Counted from the first letter of the stretch, positions 16,051 through 25,325 are shown. The stretch: DNA of 64,000 bases from Muribaculaceae bacterium (GCA_016290325.1 JAEETL010000001.1:1-64000), one strand, 5' to 3'. Numbers and translations: made by a program. The notes: generated by a model not told the origin, from the letters alone.

Positions 16051-17274
16051 ATGGAGAGCAAGATGAAAAAGATATATTTTGGGCTGGTGGTCTTAGCGTT
16101 AGGACTCGTGCTGTCCTCGTGTGAGAAGGACGACACCGACTTTAGCGACATCATCGCAGAGTATCAAGTCGAGCCTGCCGAGGTAGAGTTGGATTTCAGC
16201 GCATTGAGCGAGATACCCGATGTGCCTGTCACCGATGAGAACGATTCGGCCTATAACGACTATGTGGAGAACAGCCCATGGAACAAGGTAATCAACATTG
16301 ACCTTAATGGTGAAAACGCTGTCATTACAGGAACGGTTCCTGGAGTGATGGTTCAGACTGACGGAGCCCATGTCACGGTTGTGAATATGTCGGGACCTGT
16401 TAAGTTTGTCGTGAGCGGCCAGACGAGCAACGGCTCGTTAAAGATCTATGGCGACAAGCGTTTCCAGATTTTGCTCAATGGGGCGGAGATTACCAATCCC
16501 AATGGCGCTGCCATCAATAACCAGGGTAGCAAGTCGCTCTACGTCGTGGTGGCTGACGGCACCGTCAACCGATTGCAGGATGGCGCCAACTATGTCATGG
16601 TTGACGAGGAAGACCAGAAGTCGGCCCTCTTTAGCGAGGGGCAAATCATCTTTAGCGGTCATGGCGAGTTGGCAGTCAATGCCGTGGGTCGCGCGGGCAT
16701 CCGCAGCGATGACTATATCCGCATCCGTCCGGGAGTGAAGATTTATGTCAATAGCACGGCCCTCGACGGCATTCGTGCCAATGACGGCATCATCATCGAT
16801 GGCGGTGTCATTAATGTGGAGACGACGGGCGATGGTGCCAAGGGTCTGCGCAGCGAGGGTCCGATGACCGTTAATGGCGGACGTGTGACCGCCATCAGTT
16901 ACGGCGATACCCGCATTACCACCGAGGACGAGATTATCGATACAACTGCATGTGCTGCACTGGCGTGTGACACCCTGCTCACGGTGACCAACGGCACTTT
17001 GCGCCTCAGGGCTACCGGCGACGGTGGTAAGGGACTCAATGCCAAGCAGAACGTGGACTTCAAGGGCGGCGCGCTGGTCGCTGTAGCTGAGGGTACAAAA
17101 AAGATCAAGAAGCCCAAGGGTGTAAAAATCGACGGCAACTTCAGCATCAGTGGCGGATATTTCTACTCTTACAGTCGCCGTAGTGATCCCATGGAGGTGG
17201 AAGGCACGACGAGCGTGGCAACGGGCTATAAAACCTATGAAAAGAAGGCCAAAGTGCTGCTGATTGAATATTAA
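16051..17274 (+). CDS. Secreted lipoprotein with Cthe_2159-like carbohydrate-binding beta-helix
   Basis: 407 aa. Signal peptide with lipobox GLVLSSCEKD; the ATG at 16063 (MKKIYF) may be the true start. The body is a run of short repeats typical of a right-handed beta-helix: VITGTVPGVMVQTDGAHVTV, GSLKIYGDKRFQILLNGAEI, GDGAKGLRSEGPMTVNGG, GDGGKGLNAKQNVDFKGG. It matches the Cthe_2159-type carbohydrate-binding family, whose founder binds acidic sugars and cellulose and coordinates calcium. It starts 3 bp after the barrel gene and is followed by a paralogue. Likely surface or periplasmic; the ligand is unknown. Confidence 0.82.
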   Translation: MESKMKKIYFGLVVLALGLVLSSCEKDDTDFSDIIAEYQVEPAEVELDFSALSEIPDVPVTDENDSAYNDYVENSPWNKVINIDLNGENAVITGTVPGVMVQTDGAHVTVVNMSGPVKFVVSGQTSNGSLKIYGDKRFQILLNGAEITNPNGAAINNQGSKSLYVVVADGTVNRLQDGANYVMVDEEDQKSALFSEGQIIFSGHGELAVNAVGRAGIRSDDYIRIRPGVKIYVNSTALDGIRANDGIIIDGGVINVETTGDGAKGLRSEGPMTVNGGRVTAISYGDTRITTEDEIIDTTACAALACDTLLTVTNGTLRLRATGDGGKGLNAKQNVDFKGGALVAVAEGTKKIKKPKGVKIDGNFSISGGYFYSYSRRSDPMEVEGTTSVATGYKTYEKKAKVLLIEY

Positions 17275-17316
17275 TGATTGAAATCACTAAAAAACATAGT
17301 GTGAAAGGTTAAGGCT

Positions 17317-18666
17317 ATGAAAAAGTTATTCATTGCAATCGTGGTGTTAATGACTGGTTTCACGGCAAACGCGGCTATAATCGGCGACGTGAACAATGAC
17401 GGTGAAGTGAACATCAGTGACATCAATGCTGTCATCGACATCATTTTGAGAGACAATTCTGACCCTAGCGGTGACGTGAACCGCGATGGCGAGGTAAATA
17501 TCAGCGATATTAACCTGATTATCGACATCCTGCTTGGTGGCGGTCCCTCGACATTGACTCCTAAGGACATTTCGCTGGACTTCAGCCCGCTGGAAGAGCC
17601 GGGTGAGACCATTCCTGATGATGAGGATGCGCTCGATTATGGTGACTATGTGGAGAATACGGTATGGGCCACAACAGTCCGCATCAATTTTGATGGGGAA
17701 ACGGCGACGGTTACCGGTAATCCCAGTTCAGTCATCGTGAACGTTGATGGCGCCCACGTGACCTGTACGAGCGCTGCCAAGCGAGTGCGTTACATCGTGA
17801 GCGGAACGACATCCAACGGGTCGCTCAAGTTCTATAGCGACAAGAAATTCCAGCTGCAACTCAATGGTGTCGATATTACCAACCCCAATGGCGCAGCAGT
17901 TAATAACCAGTGTGGCAAGTCGTTCTATGTGGTGATTAACGAGGGAACCGAAAACACCCTGCGTGACGGTGCCACCTACTCGATGGTCGAGAACGAGGAC
18001 CAGAAAGGCGCCCTGTTCAGCGAGGGACAGATTTTGGTGAGTGGCAAGGGCACGCTCAACATCTACAGCCAGGGCAAGCATTGCATGGCAAGCGATGACT
18101 ATGTGTTCGTGCGCCCGGGTTGCAATCTCTATTTGAACAGCACCAGTGGCCATGGCATCAAGGCCAAGGACTATGTCTATATCAAGGGCGGTGTCATCAA
18201 CATGGAGATTGCTGCCGATGGTGCCAAGGGCATCAATTGCGATAGCCTCGTGAACATCACCGGTGGTCGCACGACAATCATTACCAGTGGCACGTCCAAG
18301 TGGGAGACCGACTCGCTGGGCGAGCTTGTTTCGACGGGTTGCGCTGGCGTGAAGGCCGATTACAACATGACCATGACGGGCGGAACACTCAACATCAAGT
18401 GCACTGGTGATGACGCCAAGGGTATCAATGTGGCTCAGCCGTTCGTGTTCGGTGGCGGTGAGTTGAATGTGGTTTGCACGGGTAATCAGGTCAATGTGGC
18501 TCCCAAGGGTGTGAAATGTGATACCGACTGCACCATTCGGGGCGGCTCATTCTACAGCTGCGCACCCAACGGTAAAGCGCTCGACGTAGAAGGCACACTG
18601 ACTATCGCTGAAGGCTACACATCACTCAGCAACGATGATGAGCGCTTGCTGGAAGTCGTCTATTGA
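17317..18666 (+). CDS. Secreted protein: N-terminal dockerin dyad plus Cthe_2159-like beta-helix
   Basis: 449 aa. Signal peptide (about 1-19), then two dockerin-like repeats (GDVNNDGEVNISDINAVIDI, about 23-42, and GDVNRDGEVNISDINLIIDI, about 52-71), a linker and a beta-helix domain closely similar to the preceding gene. Shared text includes SGTTSNGSLKFYSDKKFQLQ, ITNPNGAAVNN, EDQKGALFSEGQI and GDDAKGIN. It is a tandem paralogue in which the lipobox was replaced by a dockerin dyad, so the two products may occupy different sites. It is the last gene of the VTC operon; a bidirectional terminator lies 114 bp downstream. Confidence 0.85.
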   Translation: MKKLFIAIVVLMTGFTANAAIIGDVNNDGEVNISDINAVIDIILRDNSDPSGDVNRDGEVNISDINLIIDILLGGGPSTLTPKDISLDFSPLEEPGETIPDDEDALDYGDYVENTVWATTVRINFDGETATVTGNPSSVIVNVDGAHVTCTSAAKRVRYIVSGTTSNGSLKFYSDKKFQLQLNGVDITNPNGAAVNNQCGKSFYVVINEGTENTLRDGATYSMVENEDQKGALFSEGQILVSGKGTLNIYSQGKHCMASDDYVFVRPGCNLYLNSTSGHGIKAKDYVYIKGGVINMEIAADGAKGINCDSLVNITGGRTTIITSGTSKWETDSLGELVSTGCAGVKADYNMTMTGGTLNIKCTGDDAKGINVAQPFVFGGGELNVVCTGNQVNVAPKGVKCDTDCTIRGGSFYSCAPNGKALDVEGTLTIAEGYTSLSNDDERLLEVVY

Positions 18667-18780
18667 GCCGAAGCTTCCGCGCTATTTTCGACAACAAAAA
18701 CAACTATTTTAGCTGGCCTCCATACGTGAGTTAATCATTAATTGTACCGGCGGCCATGCCAAAGTAATTAAGGATAAACT

Positions 18781-18816
18781 AACAGGCGGTGTATGTTCAT
18801 ACACCGCCTGTTTTGT
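18781..18816. terminator. Bidirectional terminator between the VTC operon and yebC
   Basis: A perfect 15-bp palindrome AACAGGCGGTGTATG / CATACACCGCCTGTT separated by TT, flanked by A-rich and T-rich sequence, between convergent genes. Confidence 0.85.
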
Positions 18817-18834
18817 GGTTGATTGTGGCAAGGA

Positions 18835-19557
18835 TTATTCGTCGCCCTCGGCCATGGTGGTGAAGACGTTCTGCACGTCGTCATCCTCCTCGAGCACCTC
18901 GATGAGTGCCTCTACCTCGGCACGCTCGGCCTCGTTGAGGTCCTTGTAGTCGGCGGGCTCATAGACGAACTCACTGCTCTTGATTTCGAAGCCGTTGTCC
19001 TCGAGATACTTCATGATGTCGCCATTGGCAGCGAAGTCACCCGAAACGAGCATTTCTTCTTCATCGATGGCAAACTCCTCGGCTCCACAGTCGATGAGTT
19101 CGAGCTCGAGCTCGTCAGGATCAACATCGGCCTTAGGAGCTACATGGAAGTAGCACTTGTGGCTGAACATGAAGGCCACACTGCCCGAGTTGCCCAAGCT
19201 GCCGCCCTTCTTGTTGAAGTAGTTGCGCAGGTTGGCCACGGTGCGGGTGGTGTTGTCGGTAGCGGTCTCGACCAGGACAGCGATGCCGTGAGGGCCAAAT
19301 CCCTCGTAGATGACCTCCTTGTAGTCGCCGGCGTCCTTCTCGCTAGCACGCTTGATGGCGCGCTCGATGTTCTCCTTGGGCATGTTGGCAGCCTTGGCGT
19401 TGGCGATCAACGCGCGCAGGCGTGAGTTGCCCTCAGCATCGGGACCACCAGCCTTAACGGCGATGGTAATTTCCTTACCGATTCTTGTAAACGTGCGGGA
19501 CATGCTGCCCCAGCGTTTCATCTTTCTTGCTTTGCGGTATTCAAAAGCTCTTCCCAT
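18835..19557 (-). CDS. yebC: YebC/PmpR-family translation factor / DNA-binding protein
   Basis: 240 aa, the normal family length. N-terminus MGRAFEYRKARKMKRWGSMS, then ARTFTR-like SRTFTRIGKEITIAVKAGG, the ANMPKENIERAIKRA helix and the VIYEGFGPHGIAVLVE signature. The acidic C-terminus (LEEDDDVQNVFTTMAEGDE) is typical. YebC proteins were long annotated as transcriptional regulators; some members relieve ribosome stalling. It follows pheT in the same direction, separated by a 7-bp-period repeat. Confidence 0.95.
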   Translation of the reverse strand: MGRAFEYRKARKMKRWGSMSRTFTRIGKEITIAVKAGGPDAEGNSRLRALIANAKAANMPKENIERAIKRASEKDAGDYKEVIYEGFGPHGIAVLVETATDNTTRTVANLRNYFNKKGGSLGNSGSVAFMFSHKCYFHVAPKADVDPDELELELIDCGAEEFAIDEEEMLVSGDFAANGDIMKYLEDNGFEIKSSEFVYEPADYKDLNEAERAEVEALIEVLEEDDDVQNVFTTMAEGDE

Positions 19558-19610
19558 TGTAATATATGTGGTTTAAATATTAAAATATTCAATTGATTGT
19601 AATCATCAAA

Positions 19611-19641
19611 CCTAAAGCCTAAAACCTAAAGCCTAAAGCCT
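19611..19641 (-). repeat. 7-bp-period intercistronic repeat between pheT and yebC
   Basis: Plus strand CCTAAAG CCTAAAA CCTAAAG CCTAAAG; on the coding strand GGCTTTA/GGTTTTA units start directly after the pheT stop codon. Every junction gives TAG, so consecutive units place a stop in each frame. Confidence 0.75.
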
Positions 19642-22106
19642 TACCTAAGCTTAGCGCCCAATTGGGTCTCGAGGTTCTTGATGATCTTGCTCATAATGGC
19701 ATCAATCTGCTTGTCGTTGAGCGTCTTCTCGTTGTCCTGGAGAATCATGCTGATGGCATAGGATTTCTTGCCTGCCTCGAGCTTGTTGCTCTCGTAAACG
19801 TCAAATAGCGTCATCGACTTCAACAGTTTCTTCTCGCTAGCCTCAACCACGCGACGGATGTCATCGTAGGTCACCTGACGGTCAACCAACAGGGCCAAGT
19901 CGCGGCGCAACGGCAGGGTCTTGGGCAGGTCGGCATACTTGATGTCCTTCTTCATGGCCATCTTGCAGGCGAGGTTCCAGTTGATCTGAGCATAGTAGAC
20001 GGGCTGGTCAATGTCAAACTTCTTAGCGATGGCCTCGTCAACAACACCCATCAGGGCGATGGTCTTGCCGCCCCGGTTGCTGTAGCGCAGGGCGGGGTTG
20101 ATGGTCTCGTCCTCGTATTGCTCAATCACCAGATCACGCATGTCAACGCCCATGTTAGCAAAGACATTCTCCAAATCGGCTTTCAGGTCATAGACGTTGA
20201 GTGCCCTTACCTTGTCGGCCCATGACTCGTCGTGATTGTTGCCCGTAAGCCACATGCCCATCTGTGTGTGCTCGCTATAGGGAGCCAAAGCCTTCTCCTC
20301 TTGGCTGATGGAAGCGTCGTGACTATAGACGTTACCAAACTCATAGAGTCGCAGGTTGGGGTTCTTGTGGTTGATGTTGCGGGCGATGCTCTCGAGTCCG
20401 CCGAAAAGCAGCGTCTGGCGCATGACGTTCAGGTCACTGCTCAAGGGATTCATGATGCACACGCAACGCTCGGCAGGATAGGTTGCCAGTCCCTCGTAGT
20501 AGGCACCCACGGTGAGCGAGTTGTTCATGATCTCGTGGTAACCCACACTGGTGAGCTGGTTGCTGACGGTTTCTTGCATATCGTCGCGGAAATCGACATC
20601 GGTTTTGTTAGACAGGCTGCCGTGTACGTCGTTGGTCAACTCGATATTATTGTATCCATAGACGCGCAGGATATCCTCGACCACGTCACAGGGGCGTTGT
20701 ACGTCAACACGATAAGCGGGCACTACGAGTTGTAGTTTCTCCTCGTCCTCGGCAGTGATTTCCATCTCAAGGCTCCTGACGATTTCACGGATCTCGTTGT
20801 GGGGGATGTCCTTGCCGATAAGGCCGGTGACATAGTCGTAACGCAGTTCAACGGGGAAGCCGGGGAAGTCGTGGGCTTTCACGTCGATGATGTCGCCGCA
20901 GATTTCTCCGCCTGCCAGTTCCTTGACAAGCATAGCGGCCAGTTTCAGGTTATAGATGACCGAATTGGGGTCGATACCGCGCTCGAAACGGAACGAGGCG
21001 TCGGTGTTCAGACCGAAGCGACGAGCCGTCTTGCGAATCCAAGTGGGATGGAAATAGGCTGACTCCAGGAACACGTCGGTTGTAGCCTCGGTGACACCCG
21101 AATCCAGACCGCCGAACACGCCACCGATGCACATGGGCTCCTCGCCATTGCAAATCATCAGGTCGCGGTCGGTCAACGTGCGCTCCACGCCATCGAGGGT
21201 GACAAATTTGGTGCCAGGCTCTACGGTGCGCACAACGATGCGGTCACCCTTGACCTTGCTCAAGTCAAAACAGTGCATGGGTTGGCCCGTGCCCAAAAGG
21301 ATATAGTTGGTGATATCGACGATGTTGTTGATGGGGCGTTGTCCCACTGCCAGCAGGAGGTCCTTGAGCCACTTGGGGCTTTCTTGAACCTTGACACCGC
21401 GTACGGTCAAGCCAGCATAGCGCGGGCAAGCCTCAGCGTTCTCGACGGCGACAGGAATGCCGCCGTCCTGGCGGTCACTGGCAAAGCCATCGACGCTGGG
21501 ACGGTGCAGATTGCCCTCCATGCCGTGGCGCTTCATCCATGCTGCCAGGTCGCGTGCCACACCATAGTGTGACCCGCCGTCGATGCGGTTAGGGGTAAGG
21601 TCCACCTCAATCAGGTAGTCGTCCTCAATGCCATAGTATTCAGCGGCAGGGGTGCCGACAACAGCGTCCTCGGGCAGGACGATGATACCATCGTGGCTAA
21701 CACCCACGCCAATCTCGTCCTCGGCGCAAATCATGCCCAGCGACTCCTCGCCACGCATCTTGGAACGCTTGATGGTAAATTCCTGGTCGCCATCATAGAG
21801 TTTGGTGCCCAGAGTGGCGACGATCACTTTTTGCCCTGCAGCGACGTTGGGGGCACCGCACACGATTTGCACGGGGTCATTACCGTCTCCAAGATTGACC
21901 GTAGTGATGTGCAAGTGGTCGCTATTAGGATGATCTATGCAGGTAACTACCTGTCCCACAACTAGTCCTCGTAAACCGCCCTTGATGGTTTCAACTTGTT
22001 CTACAGCACCTACTTCCAGACCTAGCGAGGTGAGCGCCTCGGCCACCTTTTCGGGTGACAGTTCGGTATCAATATAGCGTTTGAGCCATTTATAGGAAAT
22101 ATTCAT
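19641..22106 (-). CDS. pheT: Phenylalanine-tRNA ligase beta subunit
   Basis: 821 aa, full length for bacterial PheT. N-terminal MNISYKWLKRYIDTELSPE, a tRNA-binding EMAP/OB domain (about 40-150: GLVVGQVVTCIDHPNSDHLH, VCGAPNVAAGQKV), B3/4 editing domain with DLTPNRIDG and NNIVDITNYILL, B5 domain, then the catalytic-like core and the C-terminal ferredoxin-like anticodon-binding domain (LPKTLPLRRDLALLVD). It pairs with PheS (not in the window) as an alpha2-beta2 enzyme charging tRNA-Phe. Promoter -7 box at 22143. yebC follows. Confidence 0.97.
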   Translation of the reverse strand: MNISYKWLKRYIDTELSPEKVAEALTSLGLEVGAVEQVETIKGGLRGLVVGQVVTCIDHPNSDHLHITTVNLGDGNDPVQIVCGAPNVAAGQKVIVATLGTKLYDGDQEFTIKRSKMRGEESLGMICAEDEIGVGVSHDGIIVLPEDAVVGTPAAEYYGIEDDYLIEVDLTPNRIDGGSHYGVARDLAAWMKRHGMEGNLHRPSVDGFASDRQDGGIPVAVENAEACPRYAGLTVRGVKVQESPKWLKDLLLAVGQRPINNIVDITNYILLGTGQPMHCFDLSKVKGDRIVVRTVEPGTKFVTLDGVERTLTDRDLMICNGEEPMCIGGVFGGLDSGVTEATTDVFLESAYFHPTWIRKTARRFGLNTDASFRFERGIDPNSVIYNLKLAAMLVKELAGGEICGDIIDVKAHDFPGFPVELRYDYVTGLIGKDIPHNEIREIVRSLEMEITAEDEEKLQLVVPAYRVDVQRPCDVVEDILRVYGYNNIELTNDVHGSLSNKTDVDFRDDMQETVSNQLTSVGYHEIMNNSLTVGAYYEGLATYPAERCVCIMNPLSSDLNVMRQTLLFGGLESIARNINHKNPNLRLYEFGNVYSHDASISQEEKALAPYSEHTQMGMWLTGNNHDESWADKVRALNVYDLKADLENVFANMGVDMRDLVIEQYEDETINPALRYSNRGGKTIALMGVVDEAIAKKFDIDQPVYYAQINWNLACKMAMKKDIKYADLPKTLPLRRDLALLVDRQVTYDDIRRVVEASEKKLLKSMTLFDVYESNKLEAGKKSYAISMILQDNEKTLNDKQIDAIMSKIIKNLETQLGAKLR

Positions 22107-22142
22107 AACATTGAATAAAAATTATAATCGCTTAAAAACGTG

Positions 22143-22150
22143 CAAAGTTA
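22143..22150 (-). promoter_or_regulatory. -7 box TAACTTTG upstream of pheT
   Basis: Minus-strand TAACTTTG 37 bp upstream of the start codon; fits TAnnTTTG. Confidence 0.6.
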
Positions 22151-22280
22151 CGATTAAACGAGCGAAAAGCCAAAGGAAAACAGTTTTTTCTTTGCTTTTC
22201 CGAGTGTCAGTAACTTAGGCAAAGCCAACGTTACAAATAAATCTCACTAACGACCAATCTCTGAGCAATAAATTGAGTTG

Positions 22281-22322
22281 ATAGTAAAAGTAAGGTGGCC
22301 GGCACATCGCGTGCGGACCACC
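22281..22322 (-). terminator. Probable terminator after the LytTR response regulator
   Basis: On the minus strand GGTGGTCCGCAC / GTGCCGGCCACC with a 5-nt loop (two imperfect positions), followed by TTACTTTTACT. It is 41 bp past the stop codon. Confidence 0.5.
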
Positions 22323-22362
22323 CAAGAAAAGCTATGAGAAAAAATTATCTTTAGTAGAATTA

Positions 22363-23106
22363 CTACTTTGTGAGTATCTTTTTATTGAGGTAGTTCATGA
22401 ACGATTCCTTATAGTTGTCGCCAATGGGCAGGGAGATGTCACCCTCGAGGACGACGTGGTTCTTCTTGACCTCGATGATCTTGTCGAGGTTGATGATGAA
22501 CGAGCGGTGGATGCGCATGAACATGCTGGCTGGTAGGTGCTCCTCAATTTTTTTCATGCTCAACAGGACGATGACGGGTTTGGGGCGGTCATCGCAAGTG
22601 ATGCGCAGGTACTCGCTCATCGCCTCGATATAACTGATGTTGTCAATGTTGATGCGCACGATTTTATAATCGCTCTTAACAAATATAATATTTGGGTCAT
22701 CATCGGGTTGGGTCGTTACCTCGGTAAAGGCTTGCTTCCGTATTTCGCAGATATCCTTGACCTTTTGAGCGGCTTCCTCAAATTCCTCAAAGCTGTAGGG
22801 TTTTAACAGATAGCCCACGGCATTGGCCTTGTAACCCTCGATGGCATACTCGCTATAGGCCGTAGTGAAAACCATCACTGGACCCTTGCTGTGGTCATGC
22901 AGCGCCTTGGCAAAGTCAAGGCCGTTCAAGTCGGGCATGTTGATGTCGGTAAATATGGCCTCCACCTCTTGGGTTTCAATCACCTGCTGGGCCTCTAAGG
23001 CGCTACGGCACTGGGCCACTAGTTCCAGGAATGGAATTTTGTTGATATATGTAACGAGCTTCTTGAGGGCCAACGGCTCGTCGTCGATAGCGAGACACTT
23101 AATCAT
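22363..23106 (-). CDS. LytTR-family response regulator
   Basis: 247 aa. Receiver domain (1-120) with acidic pair AIDDEPLA, phosphorylation site in FTDINMPDLNG (Asp about 54), Thr in VFTTAY and Lys in LLKPY. LytTR DNA-binding domain (about 140-245) has IIFVKSDYKIVRI, IEAMSEYLRIT, FMRIHRSFIINLDKI and a KNHVVLEG strand. It lies 15 bp downstream of the histidine kinase gene, so the two form a classic LytS/LytR-type pair; the target genes are unknown. Confidence 0.93.
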   Translation of the reverse strand: MIKCLAIDDEPLALKKLVTYINKIPFLELVAQCRSALEAQQVIETQEVEAIFTDINMPDLNGLDFAKALHDHSKGPVMVFTTAYSEYAIEGYKANAVGYLLKPYSFEEFEEAAQKVKDICEIRKQAFTEVTTQPDDDPNIIFVKSDYKIVRINIDNISYIEAMSEYLRITCDDRPKPVIVLLSMKKIEEHLPASMFMRIHRSFIINLDKIIEVKKNHVVLEGDISLPIGDNYKESFMNYLNKKILTK

Positions 23107-23121
23107 AGTCGATAATCGGGT

Positions 23122-24240
23122 TTAGGCGTTTGTATTGTCTTGTTCAGTGCTTGCCTTGAAGTCTTCAGGGCACTTGGCGGGCAAGTCGAGCAGCACGTCA
23201 TAGCTGTCATCCTCGTCGTTGATGTCGAGGACGTAGTCACTGCCGTAGATGAGTTCCAGGCGCTTAGTGACATTATTGAGTCCTACGCCTCCGTACTCAT
23301 GCTTGGCGTGGCTCTTGGTGTTGTGACAATGGAACAGGAGGCGGCCGCCCTTGTGCTCGATGCTGATGTCGATGGTTGAGGGCTTGCCAATGCCCACACC
23401 GTGCTTGAAGGCATTCTCGACAAAGGGGATGAACACCAGGGGCACGAGCGCCACGTCCTCGCTGCACGACGATGGCACATCGAGGTTGATGTTCACGGTA
23501 TCCATGTAGCGCAGCTTCATCAGGTTGAGGTACTTCTTGAGGAAGGTGATGGCATTGTTGAGCGATACACAGTGTCTATCGCTCTCATAGAGCAAGTAGC
23601 GCATCATGCGCGACATGTCAACGATACTGTCCTTGGCCTGCTCGGGATCGATATCGACCAGGGCATGGATGTTGTTGAGCGTGTTCATGATGAAGTGCGG
23701 GTTGATCTGGTAGCGCAGGTAATCGAGTTCCTGTTTGAGGCTCTGCTCCTTGAGTTTCGAAAGATGCTTCTTTTCTTCCTCGTTTTGGTAGAAGGTCTTT
23801 ACGCCCAGGTTGGCGCCAATCATCATAATCACGAGAATGAACATGGTAATGTCATGCCTGTGGATGGGAGGACGCCCGTCAGGGGGAGGTGGCTCCATCT
23901 CAACGGGATTCACTGGATGGGGGCCTAGTGGCTGGTGATTAGGTTTGTGAAGGCATTGGACTGTTTGGAACAAGGCGATGACGACGACGCACCCCACGAT
24001 GTATTTGGTCACCTGCTTGTGCTTTACCAGCATGGGAGCCAGGATGTGGTTGTGGATGAGGAAAGCGATAAAGAAGAATAGTATGTGGGCCCATGTGTCA
24101 AGCAGTCCGTTCTTGATCCAAAACGGATGCTCGGGGTCATAGTTGACGAGAAACTCTGATAGAGGAGCCAAAAAGATGACAAACCACACGATAGTGTAGA
24201 TGATGGTCTCTTGCTTGGTCTGTTTATTAAAAATGCTCAT
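23122..24240 (-). CDS. LytS-type membrane histidine kinase with a His/Pro-rich loop
   Basis: 372 aa. Four transmembrane segments (about 13-32, 48-67, 79-97, 132-150), a coiled linker and a His_kinase/HATPase module. The phosphoacceptor His is in LRYQINPHFIMNTLNN (about 183), N-box VFIPFVENAFKHG (about 272), and G-box YGGVGLNNVTKRL (about 320). Between TM3 and TM4 is an unusual extracytoplasmic loop (about 97-131) with one Cys, five His and many Pro (CLHKPNHQPLGPHP, then PPIHRHD), suggestive of metal binding. Operon with the LytTR regulator. The upstream promoter matches consensus. Confidence 0.92.
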   Translation of the reverse strand: MSIFNKQTKQETIIYTIVWFVIFLAPLSEFLVNYDPEHPFWIKNGLLDTWAHILFFFIAFLIHNHILAPMLVKHKQVTKYIVGCVVVIALFQTVQCLHKPNHQPLGPHPVNPVEMEPPPPDGRPPIHRHDITMFILVIMMIGANLGVKTFYQNEEEKKHLSKLKEQSLKQELDYLRYQINPHFIMNTLNNIHALVDIDPEQAKDSIVDMSRMMRYLLYESDRHCVSLNNAITFLKKYLNLMKLRYMDTVNINLDVPSSCSEDVALVPLVFIPFVENAFKHGVGIGKPSTIDISIEHKGGRLLFHCHNTKSHAKHEYGGVGLNNVTKRLELIYGSDYVLDINDEDDSYDVLLDLPAKCPEDFKASTEQDNTNA

Positions 24241-24267
24241 GGGCGGTATACCTATTCAGTTATTGAA

Positions 24268-24299
24268 CAAAGATAGTGCTAAAAGTGGCAACCTGCAAA
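24268..24299 (-). promoter_or_regulatory. Full -33/-7 promoter of the LytS/LytTR operon
   Basis: Minus strand: TTTG (24299-24296), 20-bp spacer, TATCTTTG (24275-24268). Start codon 28 bp further. Confidence 0.75.
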
Positions 24300-24354
24300 A
24301 TAAAATCAGTAATATATAGAATTGTTTCAATGAATCGGCGCAAATTCGGGGGTA

Positions 24355-24399
24355 GGAATAAAACTCAGGACGTCCTGCTACCAGCGAGACGTCCTGAGT
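24355..24399 (-). terminator. Terminator after tonB
   Basis: 12-bp perfect stem ACTCAGGACGTC / GACGTCCTGAGT with a 13-nt loop; on the minus strand it is followed by TTTATTCC. It lies 21 bp past the tonB stop. Confidence 0.8.
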
Positions 24400-24419
24400 G
24401 ATAGGGTAGTGAGGCATAA

Positions 24420-25316
24420 TCAATGCCAGATGTAGGTAATAGTGCCAATGCCCTCGGTCATCGTGTTCTTGGGCACAGAGAAACTGGACTTGAGCGCTGC
24501 CTGTTCACAGGCGCGTCGCACCTCGGGATGGGATGCTAGGTCTCCCGTGGCACTGGTGGCATTGGCCTTAGTGACTTGTCCACGCGGATTGACGGTAACC
24601 TTGACGGTCACGCGTCCTGACCACTTGCTGTTAGGCACCGGTTTAGCCCAATAGTCGAGGGTATAACCCACCAGACCGCTACTGATACCAGGTTTGCCCG
24701 CCAGGATACCCTGGTTGGAGTTACCTCCTGCTGTGCCTTGCTGTCCACCGCCATTGCCGTTGCCATTACCAAAGGCGTTCTTCACCTTGCTATTGTTGGT
24801 GTTGGTCGAGGCAGTGGTTTGCTCGCTGGCTTTCTTTGACTTGGTCTCTTGGGCCTCGGCGTTATTGTTTTTAGCTTTGGGTTTCTCGACTTTTTTGTCG
24901 TTCTCCTTGGTGGGTCCAGATTTCTTGGGCTCCACGGTTTTAGGTTGCTCTTTCACCTTGTGGGGCGATTCGGCCTTTTGTGTGACCAGGGGCGGTGTCT
25001 TCTGGTTGACCTCACCGGCATCCTCCAAGTCGTCAGCTTCGATGTTGGGGTCGTCACCCTGTTCGGGTGAAGCGCTTTGGTCGCTGGCCTCTTCCTCGAG
25101 CAGTTCACTTTGCATGTTATCGAGGGTGTTGCCCAGCATGACGAACTCTCCGCCAAACAAGATGGAATCCTGAGCAAGCTGCGTCAAGTCGAGCGTGTTG
25201 GGCGCCTGCTCGTATCGCAACGTGGCCTGCAGCAATAAAGCTAGCGTGCCCACGGTGATGAGCAGGGTGAGCAACAAGGCCCAAAGGCTATTTTTGCGGC
25301 TATCTTGATCCATCAC
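24420..25316 (-). CDS. TonB-like energy transducer
   Basis: 298 aa. One N-terminal transmembrane anchor (about 10-30), a long acidic then Lys/Pro-rich periplasmic linker (about 70-190), a Gly/Asn-rich stretch (NGNGNGGGQQGTAGGNSNQG) and a C-terminal TonB-type domain (about 225-298) with SGRVTVKVTVNPRGQVTKA and YIWH end. It would transmit proton-motive energy from ExbB/ExbD to outer-membrane receptors or to a Tol-like system. The pdxJ-exbB-exbD-tonB order is a conserved Bacteroidales operon. Confidence 0.85.
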   Translation of the reverse strand: MMDQDSRKNSLWALLLTLLITVGTLALLLQATLRYEQAPNTLDLTQLAQDSILFGGEFVMLGNTLDNMQSELLEEEASDQSASPEQGDDPNIEADDLEDAGEVNQKTPPLVTQKAESPHKVKEQPKTVEPKKSGPTKENDKKVEKPKAKNNNAEAQETKSKKASEQTTASTNTNNSKVKNAFGNGNGNGGGQQGTAGGNSNQGILAGKPGISSGLVGYTLDYWAKPVPNSKWSGRVTVKVTVNPRGQVTKANATSATGDLASHPEVRRACEQAALKSSFSVPKNTMTEGIGTITYIWH

Positions 25317-25325
25317 GGTTACTCA

